Shown in pieces: positions 49,241 to 60,146 of a stretch of 64,000 nucleotides of DNA. The notes under the pieces are model-generated. The model worked only from the letters and a program-made list of their open reading frames with translations, ran no database searches and was not told the DNA's origin. The stretch covers positions 4,216,001 through 4,280,000 of the forward strand of contig NC_059539.1 in assembly GCF_905220415.1 (NCBI RefSeq), read 5' to 3'. Each line of letters starts with the position of its first letter. The first letter of the stretch is position 1. The translations under genes were made by a program, and so were the position numbers. This DNA comes from Colias croceus (Eukaryota > Arthropoda > Insecta > Lepidoptera > Pieridae).

Positions 49241-49860
49241 TATTAGATTCACTATATCTTGTGGCAAGCGTTAAAAAATGAGGCAAAAATAATAAAGGAA
49301 TTAACCGGTTAATTTGGGTGTCAAAACCGTTTGTGCAGAAGTAACCGGTAACCTTAATCATTTGGGTTACTTATAAACAGTTCACTTGTTTAACCGGTAA
49401 ATGAAGGAACGATATATTTACCGGTATATAATCTAAATTAACCGCTCTTTTCAAACCGGTTCCGAGCCCTGCACTCCGCACCCGGCTCATCGTACTTACG
49501 TAAAGTTCATCGGACGCTAAATTAAACACAATATTCTTCGCTCGTTCTACGCGTATTTTCGGTAGTTAGTATATTAATGAAATAATTATATAAAACAGTG
49601 AAGTTGAAATCATGGCAAATTATGTAATATGATAATTTATTATTATTTTTTATTTATAATTATTGATGATAATCTATACGTATATAATAAAACAGTAAAA
49701 AAGTGTAAGTATGTATGTAATATTTTCAAAAAAAACAATATTAGGGAAACAGTATAGAGCACGAATCCGTAAAAAAATTCTGCCTGTGTGTTTATGTCTG
49801 TTGGTTTGTATGATTTGAATGAATGTTATATTGTTGTGTTTATATTATATTTATTATATA

Positions 49861-50068
49861 CTAGCTTTCCGCCCGCGGCATCGCCCGCGCAGTCAAAGAA
49901 AAACCCGCATAATTCCCGTTCCCGTGGGATTTCCGGGATAAAACCTATCCTATGTCCTTTCTCGGGTATCAAAATATCTCTATACCAAATTACATGCAAA
50001 TTGGTTCAGTAGGAGTGATTGAGTAACAGACAGACAGACAGAGTTACTTTCACATTTACAATATTAGT
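49861..50068 (-). mobile_element. Helitron-like element, CATCGCC-head type
   Basis: CTAGCTTTCCGCCCGCGGCA head to ACAATATTAGTA. The GGGA terminus seen at 20031-20034 is lost. Confidence 0.65.
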
Positions 50069-50137
50069 ACAACATTAGTATAATATTAGTACAAGGTAAA
50101 TTAGCTTGGAGAAATATTTGCATATCTAGTGGTGTGT

Positions 50138-50521
50138 ATGTCGTGGTCATATTGTAGATTTGCTCATTTCATGAAATGGCCAACATAGTTTGGTCAGATC
50201 GTTAAATCGTCAACGTTTCACGATTTGATCATCGACATTTGGCCAGATCGTATAAAATATAGGTTAGGTTAGACTTTAATAAACAACGCACGAGCCGAGC
50301 GAGCAAAGCGAGCGTGCCGCGGCAGCGGCCGGCGAGTGCCAGAAGCGAATCGCTTTAACAAAAATGGTCGAATTTCGTGAAATGGCCATCCACGTTTGGC
50401 CAGATCGACGATCTGGCCAAATGTGGATGACCAAATCGTGAAACGTTGGCGATTTAACGATCTGGCCAAACTAAATTGGCCATTTCATGAAATGAGCAAA
50501 TCTACGATATGGCCACGACAT
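50138..50521. mobile_element. Foldback element with 114-bp arms
   Basis: Arms 50138-50251 and 50408-50521 are inverse copies with about 9 mismatches. They begin ATGTCGTGG and contain CATTTCATGAAATGGCCAA and CCAGATCGTTAAATCG. The 156-bp centre holds AGGTTAGGTTAGA and a GC-rich GAGCGAGC/GCCGCGGCAGCGGCC block. No clear target duplication and no coding capacity. Confidence 0.75.
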
Positions 50522-50880
50522 GTATATTGCTCAGATCTTAGAGCGCGTTTCCACTATAACGTTCAGGCCTATACAAAAATGTTTCGATATCCTAACATTA
50601 CTATTTAATGTTATACTTATTCCTAGCAACACTCTGATTTTTGTTTTCAATAAAAACAAGTTTTTATTTGAAAGAAAATGGTTTTGACTTTATAAAAAAA
50701 AAAATTATCATTCAATTTCACGTTCTTGAGCAAACGACAAGACGACTACCGTGAAACAATAAAATATCGAGTCCATAATAATTTGTTTCGTTATTAATAT
50801 TTGACCATAATAATTACGAAACAAAACAAATAAATAAATCGTCACTTGATAGTTGAAAGTGGAAACACGCACAAAACCAG
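50510..50880 (+). repeat. Inverted-ended repeat, copy 2
   Basis: Matches the reverse complement of 17862-18217 over its length. It abuts the right arm of the foldback at 50138-50521. Confidence 0.6.
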
Positions 50881-50906
50881 AATTTGCATTCGCGAGTGTA
50901 TTCATA

Positions 50907-51170
50907 CTTAGGGTTGCCAAACAGTATTCTACTGTTTTTCAATAAATTATACTTTTTACTGTTTAACAAAAAAAAAGTACTTATACAAAAGACTGTTTTC
51001 AGCATCAAAGTGCAGACACATTATTATGTGTTACATTTAGACGCTCACAATTTTTTTTATTTAGTCAGAGGGCACACACTACAATAAATACTGTTTAATA
51101 ATCTTCATAGACCTGAATAATGAATTATGAATATACGTACTTTATTTCTTGTAAAAAAAGTTGGCAACCC
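50907..51170. mobile_element. 264-bp inverted-repeat element (MITE)
   Basis: GGGTTGCCAA near the left end and TTGGCAACCC at the right end; TATTCATA occurs on both flanks (50899-50906, 51171-51178). Four extra bases (CTTA) lie between the left duplication and the inverted repeat. The 8-bp duplication suggests a hAT-type MITE. Confidence 0.65.
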
Positions 51171-51205
51171 TATTCATAGTGTTTGTCTACACTAAACTAC
51201 ACTAA

Positions 51206-51432
51206 TCTACACTAATAATATTATAAAGAGGAAAACTTTGTTTGTTTGTTTGTTTGATTGTAATGAATAGGCTCATAAACTACTAGACCGATTTTAAAAA
51301 TTCTTTCACCATTCGAAAGCTACATTATCCACGAGTAACATAGGCTAGGTTTTATCCCGGAAATCCCACGGGAACGGGAACTATGCGGGTTTTTCTTTGA
51401 AAACGCGGGCGAAGCCGCAGGCGGAAAGCTAG
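51206..51432 (+). mobile_element. Helitron-like element, hybrid of TTTGTTTG front and CTTCGCC-type end
   Basis: A|TCTACACTAATAATATTATA with a (TTTG)n tract, as in 38642-38839. The 3' half (CCCGGAAATCCCACGGGAACG, CGCGGGCGAAGCCGCAGGCGG, CTAG|T) matches 17313-17530 instead. Confidence 0.68.
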
Positions 51433-51457
51433 TGAATGATATGTATTTTATTTGTAA

Positions 51458-51567
51458 CTAGCGGTCCGCCCCGGCTTCGCCCGTACATATTTACGTTTTC
51501 TCTACATGAGAACCATCCTTGTACTTCAAGGGATACAATAAAAAAAGAATTGAAAAAACACGTGATA
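51458..51567 (-). mobile_element. Helitron-like element, CGGTCC-head type, truncated
   Basis: CTAGCGGTCCGCCCCGGC head to AAAAAAAGAATTGAAAAA; the distal third is absent. Confidence 0.6.
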
Positions 51568-51652
51568 ACGTGACAACGCGAAACACGAAATTTTATTGAC
51601 ACTAATTTTACGATAGATTTAAAATAATGAGCAGGTATAACTTTATAATTTA

Positions 51653-51835
51653 CTAGAGGTCCGCCCCGGCTTCGCCCGTGGTACATATTTCGCAATAAAA
51701 GGTAGCCTATGTCCTTTCTCGGGTATCAAAATATCTCCATACCAAATTTCATGCAAATTGGTTCAGTAGTTTAGGCATGATTGAGTAACAGACAGACAGA
51801 CAGAGTTACTTTCGCATTTATAATATAAGTATGGA
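51653..51835 (-). mobile_element. Helitron-like element, chimeric (CGGTCC head, GACA tail)
   Basis: CTAGAGGTCCGCCCCGGC head and GTGGTACATATTTCGCAATA, then GTCCTTTCTCGGGTATCAAA, GACAGACAGACAG and TATGGA|T as in the CATCGCC-head type. Confidence 0.7.
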
Positions 51836-51839
51836 TTAT

Positions 51840-52692
51840 AATAATTATTTATGGGAGTTCACTCATCACTGCACCAGTGATTAGTAATACAGATTGTGAA
51901 TATATTATATTATATATACCTACTATTCACAACCTATTTACGTTATTTACTGGAACAACCATAGGAATCTACAAATAGGTAGTAGGTAATCATAGTAGTA
52001 ATGGTAATAAGTAATAATATAATAATTCATAAAAAATATACCATAAATCTTTCTTGATTTTATTGATGTAACACTATGAATGAAATATTTGTATCCATAT
52101 AATATATATATGTTTGTATACCTAAGATCGTCGCGTCAATATTCAGCCCACGGAAACGAATTTATGCATAAATTCGTGTGAGTGTGATTAGATATTACAT
52201 ATATTTATGTAATATCTAAACTCACCTGCATAAAGTTTCTGAAATGAATCGAAAGTCGTATTTTTTATTAATACATATTAATAATAAATAATAATTTATT
52301 ATTTATTATAAATAACTAATAATTATTTATTAATAATATGATTACAATACTATATTAACTTATCTTCGAAAATTAGTTAGATATCATTTAAATATGAATC
52401 TCTTTTAGTTCTCGTTTCTGAAGTTTCAATGTTCTTTTGTTGTGTACCATTTTCAAAAAAACAATATTGAAACAATATTATTAAAAAATCGGCGCGCGGC
52501 ACAGCAATTTGAGCATGGTCTACTCGTCTCAACGGATTGATAGCGTCTGATGTATGAAATAGAATTATGTTTTTAGCTCCCGGAACGTGCGATGCAAGAT
52601 GATTTCTTGCGTAATTAAAAATATAGTAAGCGCCAAAAGTGATTTATCGTGATTAAACCAAAACTAAAAGTAATTACAACAAGTGATAACTG
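51840..52692. other. AT-rich stretch with AT palindromes
   Basis: Includes GATATTACATA/TATGTAATATC (around 52192-52218) and runs of AATAATTTATTATTTATTA near 52260-52340. No gene. Confidence 0.55.
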
Positions 52693-52951
52693 CGTTAAAA
52701 ACAACCGACTTCAAACTTGCACTTGCAAAATTTACAAATACCTACAGACAAAAATGCTCATAAAATAAAAACTACTAGGCCTATCCGAATAAAATTTTTA
52801 TGGGACCAATTCGACACCATCCCGCATCGAACAAAAAAAGAATCACGTAAATCGGTTCAGAAACCTCGGAGTAATCGGTGTACATACATAAAAAAAAATA
52901 TATATACCGGCCGAATTGATAACCTCCTCCTTTTTTTGAAGTCGGTTAAAA
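52693..52951. repeat. Inverted-ended repeat with AACCGACTTCAAA ends
   Basis: AACCGACTTCAAA at the left and TTTGAAGTCGGTT at the right form 13-bp exact inverted ends, each bordered by TTAAAAA. The interior includes CGGTTCAGAAACCTCGGAG and CCGGCCGAATTGATAACC. I recall such ends as common in lepidopteran introns. Superfamily unresolved. Confidence 0.6.
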
Positions 52952-53638
52952 AAGTGGTCGGACAAAGTTCTCACAAATGTTTCAATATAATTGTTTATGA
53001 AAAAAAGAACATAATAGGCATTACCATGTCAAGTAAAAAACGTAAAAGTGTGAAATTTAGAGGTAACTTCGTGAATTTTTTCTATCGAGTCAATTTCAAT
53101 ATTTTATGTTTTTGATCTGACAATATAATCGAAAATATCATCAAGTTTTACATATATTTTATTTTTTATATTTGGTCTTGAATATTACACGTATCAACTA
53201 AATGTTGATTGGTGATTTGACTTTATTCGCGTTCTTAACAGACGCGCACTAAACAATTATTTGCACATAATAATAAGTAGCAAAACGATAAGCGTGTATC
53301 TCATATACGTAATAGTCAATCCGCTTGTGCTTCCTTTTTGGTGTCGAAATTGATCCTTGGTATTTATCCTTGGTAAATTATTGAAAATGGGTAACAAAAC
53401 AAACAAAATTCGGAAGAAAGCAGTGTCAGTATCAAAAAAAAGAACAGGAAAAGAGAACTATAAGAAACGGAATGTAAATTGAGTAATATGATAAAAACGT
53501 AGTTACTTGATGACACAGAATAAAAATATCAGTTGGTCATAAAGTTTCACCTCGTATGCTTTTATTTCAAAACGATAAAAGCTGCGTTACTGTGAAATAA
53601 GAGTTTAGTTTATAATAATTTGTTTTATATATATAATA
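52952..53638. other. AT-rich stretch, nothing recognised
   Basis: No element ends or plausible exon. Confidence 0.5.
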
Positions 53639-53821
53639 CTAGTGGTCCGCCCCGGCTTCGCCCGTGGTACATATTTCGCAATAAAAGGTAGCCTATGCCC
53701 TTTCTCGGGTATCAAAATATCTCTATACCAAATTTCATGCAAATTGGTTCAGTAGTTTAGGCGTGATTGAGTAACAGACAGACAGACAGAGTTACGTTCG
53801 CATTTATAATATTAGTATGGA
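53639..53821 (-). mobile_element. Helitron-like element, chimeric (CGGTCC head, GACA tail)
   Basis: Near-identical in plan to 51653-51835: CTAGTGGTCCGCC head, TTCGCAATAAAAGGTAGCC junction, GACAGACAGACAG, TATGGA|T. Confidence 0.7.
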
Positions 53822-54225
53822 TTATTATTACGTAATTGGTGTATTATTTGCATAATTTTGGGGTATAATTATTAATTACAGTTGTTTATTTTAAGGAAAA
53901 AAACAATAATGATTATTAGTTAAAAAATAATTGATAATAGTCAAATAATAATGATTATTGACTAATAATAATTATTAGTCACTACAGTAAAAGTTCCTTA
54001 TTGGCGGGGTATATGTTCCATAAAATATATGCCTCGAATACAGAAACCGTGAATACGGAATGGTAATTATTATATGGGATTATAGGTTCTACGTTATACG
54101 TTCCTATGTGACGATTGAGATTTTTTCGTGTCTCATTTTTTTAGTTGACATTATAAACTAGGAAGAGTGCAGTAGACGTTACTCGATCACAATTTTTGTA
54201 ACGAATGTGAAAGACGAAACAATAA

Positions 54226-54800
54226 AGCCGCGTATAGATTAAGCGCGGCAAACCATCGAACATAGGCGCGCGCGGCGGCCGCGCACTATGTAGACGGGAT
54301 CGCCGCGCGCGGCGACCCGAACATTGCCGCGCTCGAACGTGCCGCGGGGCAATCCGCTCTCTGTCGGTTTTTGAGACCGCATCAAAGGAGCTTCAGTCGT
54401 TCGCTCGCGCGCCGTGTGGACGTTTTGTAATTTTGGTGATTCGGCTCGCGCGGCGTATACGTAAAAATAGACAACGAAAAATGCCGTTTACTAATACAAT
54501 TGTATGGCGCTGATGAATTTTTGTGGAACAGATTTCCTCCCAATACCACAATAAATCGGTAAGGTATGATGCGTGGGTAGAAATCAGTAAAAAAATAGAT
54601 ATACCTATTCCTGACTTGAAAAAGAAAATGACTATACTTTTGGCGTCCTACAGAAGAGATGTTCGTGATGGATCGCCTGCCGCGCGCGGCAACTACGTTC
54701 AACTTAAAATATATCTACATATTGGCTCGCGCAGCAAATGATCGTCAACTCTGGTCGAACATTGGCTCGCGCGGCTGCCGCGCTTAATTTATACGCACCT
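54226..54800. mobile_element. PIF/Harbinger-type deletion derivative, nested in the pogo-like element
   Basis: TAA flanks both sides (54223-54225, 54801-54803). The 24-bp ends AGCCGCGTATAGATTAAGCG... and, inverted, AGGTGCGTATAAATTAAGCG... differ at 3 positions. Subterminal DNA is rich in CGCGCGGC words. The 3-bp TWA target and MADF relic define it as PIF/Harbinger. No transposase. Confidence 0.82.
54461..54690 (+). pseudogene. MADF-domain gene relic with one frameshift
   Basis: Frame 1 (54461-54562) reads DNEKCRLLIQLYGADEFLWN; frame 2 (from about 54541) reads YHNKSVRYDAWVEIS then DLKKKMTILLASYRRDV. Together these are the two halves of a MADF domain, LIxLY...LW and AWxEI...LK.K...L...YRR, in different frames. 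The shift lies between about 54541 and 54560. Downstream DNA (PAARGNY) is GC-rich element DNA. Confidence 0.75.
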
Positions 54801-55224
54801 TAAAACACGCAAAGCGGCTTTTACTATAAACGGAACTACATTTAAAAATATACTTTATTTATTGAGTTATAAGGTTGCTTCCATTCTGTTTATTTACATT
54901 CTCAAAAACATCAATCGCGGCAAAGGCGCCTTGCGACAAAGGCGGCTTGGGTCAAAGGCCTCGGCGATATCATTTAACAACATAATATTATTATGTACTT
55001 TAGGCAAACTTGTAATAAGATCTATTTTACTTTCTTATTAGTCCATTTGACAAGGATATTGGGTTAGATACCTATTGGAATAATTTTATTATTATGTATG
55101 TACTTATTAAATCCGCGAATAAAAAAATTTTTAGTCGCGAATATAGAAATTGGGTCGCATTTTTTTAATTCCCGAATAGTGAAAACGCGAATAAAGGAAG
55201 CGCGAATAAGGAACTTTTACTGTA

Positions 55225-56491
55225 TAATAGATGATAATAGTTAGTTCATAATCATTGTTATTATAGTTCATTGAAAAGTTTGTCTCGTTTCAGCACCATA
55301 CTATGCCTGATTAAATAAATAGATAATAGATAATAAATACAAGGGGAAATGGGAGGCGGACACGCGCAGGCTCGCTCGCGCACCCTTCGCACACCTTACT
55401 GCCGCCACGTGATCGTAGTTATGTGTCTTGACCAACGCTGTACTCGATAGTTTACAAGAAAAACTATATTTTAACATATTAATATTTGACTTTAATATTA
55501 AAACTCTTTTAAAAATATATTAAAAATAATTTTGTGTTGTGTTTTGTATCATACACTTTCTAATATTATGAATGCGAATGTATTATAGTGTAAATGTAAA
55601 GTATGTAATGTTACGATATTATATTTTAACCGCTAAATTGATTTTTGAAGGTTTTGGTAGGTATAGAATTGATATATATTTATATTGTTTATTATTCCAT
55701 TTTAAATTATTAATTAATTCTTATTTTTATTTAACATTAAATACTATTATTATTTGATTTATTATTAAAAAATAGTACTAAACCCGATCTTTTATTTTCT
55801 TAATTTTAATATTTAAGAAGTCCACACGTTTTTTCAGATATTTCAATTATACATTTTTTTTAAACTACTTATAATTAATAGAAGACTTTACATTATTATT
55901 TAAAATTACATATATTTATACTTTCTTCATACATTTCTCCTTTAATAACATATTGAACAATATATTTTCTTATGTTACATATTTATTTACATAACTTATC
56001 GATAGCTCAACACGCAATTGATACCTACCCATCCCTATTTGTCACACACACATCTATATAGTATCTATAGCTCATCTGCCTTCGATGCGCACTAAGCAAT
56101 TTGTGCAATACACGCGCTCTATACTATTCTAATATAATACTCTAAGCTTCTACTGGTAGCAGCAAGTAATATTTATTAGTTACACCAAGTACTTCCATAA
56201 TTATGTTGTGCTAATTAATAAATTCCTAGTACCTACTTATCTCAGTTTATAAAGTTGTAAATGCTTACTTTATTTACTTTTATATTTACAATCTGACACA
56301 AACACTTTTACATTGCTTACATAATAAAAATTGATCAAAATTTACTTTTGATATATTTTACACTGTGGCATAGCGCTAACGTTACGAAAAACAAACGACG
56401 CGAGGAGCGCGCGAGCGCGAGGAGCGCGAGTCACGCGAACGGCCCCCCACACTTCACCTCCTAAAATCTTGCCTCGCGTTGAAATACCTCG
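55225..56491. other. AT-rich stretch with two GC-rich clusters
   Basis: GC-rich clusters at 55350-55425 (GCGCAGGCTCGCTCGCGCACC) and 56375-56450 (GCGAGGAGCGCGCGAGCGCG) bracket AT-rich DNA. They could be the two ends of one unrecognised element, but I found no clear inverted ends. Confidence 0.4.
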
Positions 56492-56627
56492 CGTTAAATC
56501 TTTAAAAACAACGCAACGGATTTTGATGCGTTTTTTTTAAATAGATAGAGTGATTTAATAGGTGGGTTTTAGTGTATAATTTATTAGGTTTGAGACAAAG
56601 CGGGCGAAGCCGCGGGCGGTAAGCTAG
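56492..56627 (+). mobile_element. Helitron-like element, TTTGTCT type, 5'-truncated
   Basis: Ends GCGGGCGGTAAGCTAG|T. Upstream it matches the reverse of 38947-39129 through GATAGAGTGATT and CAACGGATTTTG. Confidence 0.6.
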
Positions 56628-58819
56628 TAATATTATAAACTAAACTGTGACACGTAATTATTAGAGAAGTTGACTTTGCAACCAGATAAATGATTCATTC
56701 GGCGACTTGCCAAATGATAACGGTTGCTATTTGTATTGTGACAAGACTAGGCTATGAAGTTCCAACTAGGTACCTACGTATGCAATGGGTTTATGTAAAA
56801 CCGTAGTGCTTCATAAACATTATCTTTTATAAACAACGTGTATTTACCTTAGTGACTCAGTCATACATATTTGAACAAATGCTATCATGCCGCTATCACT
56901 GCACTTAATTGTTAGAAAGTTATGTGAAATGTTTAATTTGTCGTGTTGTAATTAATGATAACAATTTTAAGTGGAATAGATAATTAGGCGGGAATATTAT
57001 CTGTAATAATATGAATAATATTGATATTTTTTACACACTCGTGTACAGATTTCTATGTATTTTTTATAAGCTTGCTAATTTAATTTGAGGCTATTGACCT
57101 GTCGAGCTGTTACGAAGTAAATAATAATATACACATATAATAAATAATTCTACGTAGGTAGAAGGTAACTTTGAAGATCAAGTCTCCTTTCACCGCCTCT
57201 TTACGTTCTTCGAAACGAAATAATATTTCTATCACTCAATAAGAATATTAATTATTTTTTTATTTTTCTCTCTTATTTGAATATACGCGACAAGTTGATA
57301 GAAAAGATGGAGAAAATTAAGTTACTTGTATAGTCTGCCATATGGAACAAATACTTTAGAAGCTATCTAGATATGCTATAGCATCCGGTAATAAATAAAT
57401 AAAATATCTTCGCATTAAAAACAATTTTAATATTTTATAGGAAAAAAAACTTCAGGGCATTAAGCCGTGTCCAAATAACAATTAAATTTTCATTACGACC
57501 TTGCCATTTGCCTTTCAGATTCTTATAATTACCTGGTTGGCCTTCTCAGGAAGCTATGTTAAATGTTAAAATTGTAATGTCCTGTTTTGTAAAGCTCGCG
57601 AATTATTAAATATAATGCAACGGCTCGTCTCGGAGGCTCGTTCAATTGTTTTTGGTTTCGATCACAGGTTTCGATGGCCGCAGTGGACCAGCCAGCGTGG
57701 GTTTGTTTCTCGATGTCATTTCTATATAAAGTTTATTCTTACTTCCATGGCATATTACTTGAGGCTGCTATTGATCTCTATGATGATTTTTATAAGTAGG
57801 AGGCCGTGCGGGTTTATAGTTCTATTATAGATAGCTCCCAGTCGCGTCATTGGCCTCGATCCAGGAATAGGCCATCTACGGTTCAAGTGCACGCCATTTC
57901 CGGTTTAAATGTGCCGTAGTATGCCTGGTTGGCGCCAGGATAATTGTATAAATGTAATTTTGTAAGTCTGCTCTATTTGTACACATCAAGACATAGATTT
58001 GTAACGCGCATAACGCAATTCGACCCTATATCAATCATGTTCCAGTAACAAGGGCGTCACCTTCGAACGAGCTTTTTACTCTTATGTATTTTTCCTTCGC
58101 ATATTTATGCGATAATTTATTTATATTTGCAACATTTGATAGTTTATCGAAGTAATTTAAAGCTCTTTTACATATTGTAGGCATTTTTGTTCTAATGTGA
58201 AAATAAAATTACATAAATGAACCTATAAATCATGATATCATTAACATCTTATCTTATTTATGCAAAAATTATATTTAAATGGTAGAACGAGACACGGCAA
58301 TGTATTAATTTGATACATGATATCTGAATGACAGAAATCCAGTAGGCGTATAAAGGAAAATACCTGTTATTCAGCAGAACCGTAGGATATAATAACGTCA
58401 ATGCGTGGGCGCCGCGTCGACCCGGGGCGTCCCGTGGGCGGCCCGGGGAGCCTGGGCCCTGAATCAATTCTACCTACCCTGAACTCTGAAGTGGGTGGCT
58501 ATTAGTAGGTACCTTCTCTACATCTATACCATAAAATACGTTTAATTTAATGACAAAGGGAATGTGTGAAATAACGGAAAAGCTTTATAAGACATTTTTT
58601 GTAGCTTTTAATTGGTAATTAATTTATCTAGTTATGAAATCATTATTCACAATAAGACATTTTTATATAATATAATTTTATTACATGGATATTATTATAA
58701 AATGATAAAGGCATAAACATCAGACTTGAGAACAATGGCAATCCATTAATGAAATGAAAAGGTAGTATTTCGAAAAGGCGTCACATTTTACATTTTTAAC
58801 AAACAGTTTTCTTACAAAA
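56628..58819. other. Gene-poor stretch
   Basis: AT-rich with GC-richer patches at 57610-57710, 57840-57940 and 58400-58460 (CCGCGTCGACCCGGGGCG). No gene recognised. Confidence 0.5.
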
Positions 58820-59011
58820 ATGAATTTTCATGTACCAAGCATTATGAACAAGAATGATCCTATCGTTAATCATTACAACGCTCTTTTGTTTATAAAGAAA
58901 CAGATAACAGCGACTCTGCAATTCATACTATATTCACTCAGAAGTCTGAAGTACTCGACCAAAGATGGTGAAACATTGTCTGTTATTTTAGTGGATGATC
59001 CAGCAGATTAG
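58820..59011 (+). CDS. Small hypothetical ORF
   Basis: A 63-residue frame from an ATG with good context (ACAAAAATGA). MNFHVPSIMNKND and DGETLSVILVDDPAD are of ordinary, non-repetitive composition. No domain recognised. No splice donor before the stop. It could be a small gene, a retroposed fragment or chance. Confidence 0.18.
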   Translation: MNFHVPSIMNKNDPIVNHYNALLFIKKQITATLQFILYSLRSLKYSTKDGETLSVILVDDPAD

Positions 59012-59102
59012 ATAAGTAAAATTTTATCATGCAACAGTACCGCTGTTAATCTGATAAATTATGTAAACATTGACAACACAACTTATTAAGTATTAAGTAA
59101 TA

Positions 59103-59460
59103 TCTATACATATAATAAAATCGTAGGAAAGTCAAAACTGTACATTGAATATTTTTTTAAAAGAATACATAATCCATGATCTAAAATCGATATAGAAGCC
59201 AAAAACATAGTTTTTAGAATTTTTGTCTGTTTGTCTGTTTGTCGGTTTGTCTGTTTGTCTGTTTGTCTGTATGTTTGTCCGAGCTAATCTCGAAAAGTAC
59301 CGCATAGATTGACTTCAAATTTTGCATGAATATTACTAACAGGTCGGGTGAGGCTTTTATATACACATTATCATGCTATCACCTCCGGGGGAGGAGCTGT
59401 GAACCTTTATTTTTCTAACGTATTCCGTGTATTACACAGCGTACAATCTAAAGACTCATG
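59103..59460 (+). mobile_element. Helitron-like element, front part only
   Basis: A|TCTATACATATAATAAAATCG and GTACATTGAATATTTTTT resemble the 5' part of 20387-20857. It is followed by a (GTCTGTTT)n tract at about 59225-59280. No CTAG terminus with GC hairpin was found, so the right edge is a guess. Confidence 0.5.
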
Positions 59461-60146
59461 TTTAAATGTTGTTTTTGGGTAAGCCACGCTATTATCTAGC
59501 TTTACACTATAAAAACTACGTCATTTACGTAATTTTGGCAGAGAAACAGTTTAATGAATCTTAGTAGTATAAAGACAAATATGAAACAGCGCCATCTATG
59601 AGACTTCATTAAAATCAAATCAATTTACATATTTAACGCTTCTTGCAAATTTATAATTAAGAATTAAATAATATGATGTTGGTGGGGTTTTTAATTGTAC
59701 TTATTTATTTAACTTTTTAACCCATGTCTTCCCAGAGTCCACTTCATGTGCTTATATTTTATGTGAATATATTATATTTAAAATTTTACAAGTGAGGGTA
59801 GATGTTTATTATTTGATGTCAAACAAGACACCATTAACAGTTAATTGTGACATTTTATAAAATCCTTCTTGCGTTCCCACAAAAGGTAAGTTGTGGCTTT
59901 TATATTTATTCTTTATACATAATTAATTATATAGTTAGACTCATGTTTTTAATTAGAATTGAAGTTACGACAAAATAAGAAAATGATGAAATTTTATTTT
60001 TATGTATAACTTTTACAAGACTATATTATACGCCCAAAGAAGGTCACTTAAGTTCTTGATAGAATTTTATTTGTTAGTAGCTTTTTAATAAAATAAGGTA
60101 AAGTAATCTTTTCATTTTTTTTTATTTACAGATTCAATGTTCATAA

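Larger units (their letters stand above)
48425..49471. mobile_element. hAT-like non-autonomous element packed with AACCGGTT
   Basis: CAGGGCTCGGAAACCGGTTT at the left and its near-exact inverse at the right; CACTCCGC duplicated on both flanks (48417-48424, 49472-49479). The non-nested DNA carries more than a dozen AACCGGTT or ACCGGT words, far denser than anywhere else in the window. Two Helitron-like copies are nested inside. Confidence 0.85.
53985..55222. mobile_element. pogo/Tc1-mariner-like non-autonomous element
   Basis: CAGTAAAAGTTCCTTATT at both ends in inverse orientation, each flanked by TA (53983-53984, 55223-55224). CAGT-starting ends with a TA target fit the pogo/Tigger branch of Tc1/mariner. 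The right half has several CGCGAATA words. No transposase. It contains the Harbinger derivative 54226-54800; without it the element is about 660 bp. Confidence 0.8.
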
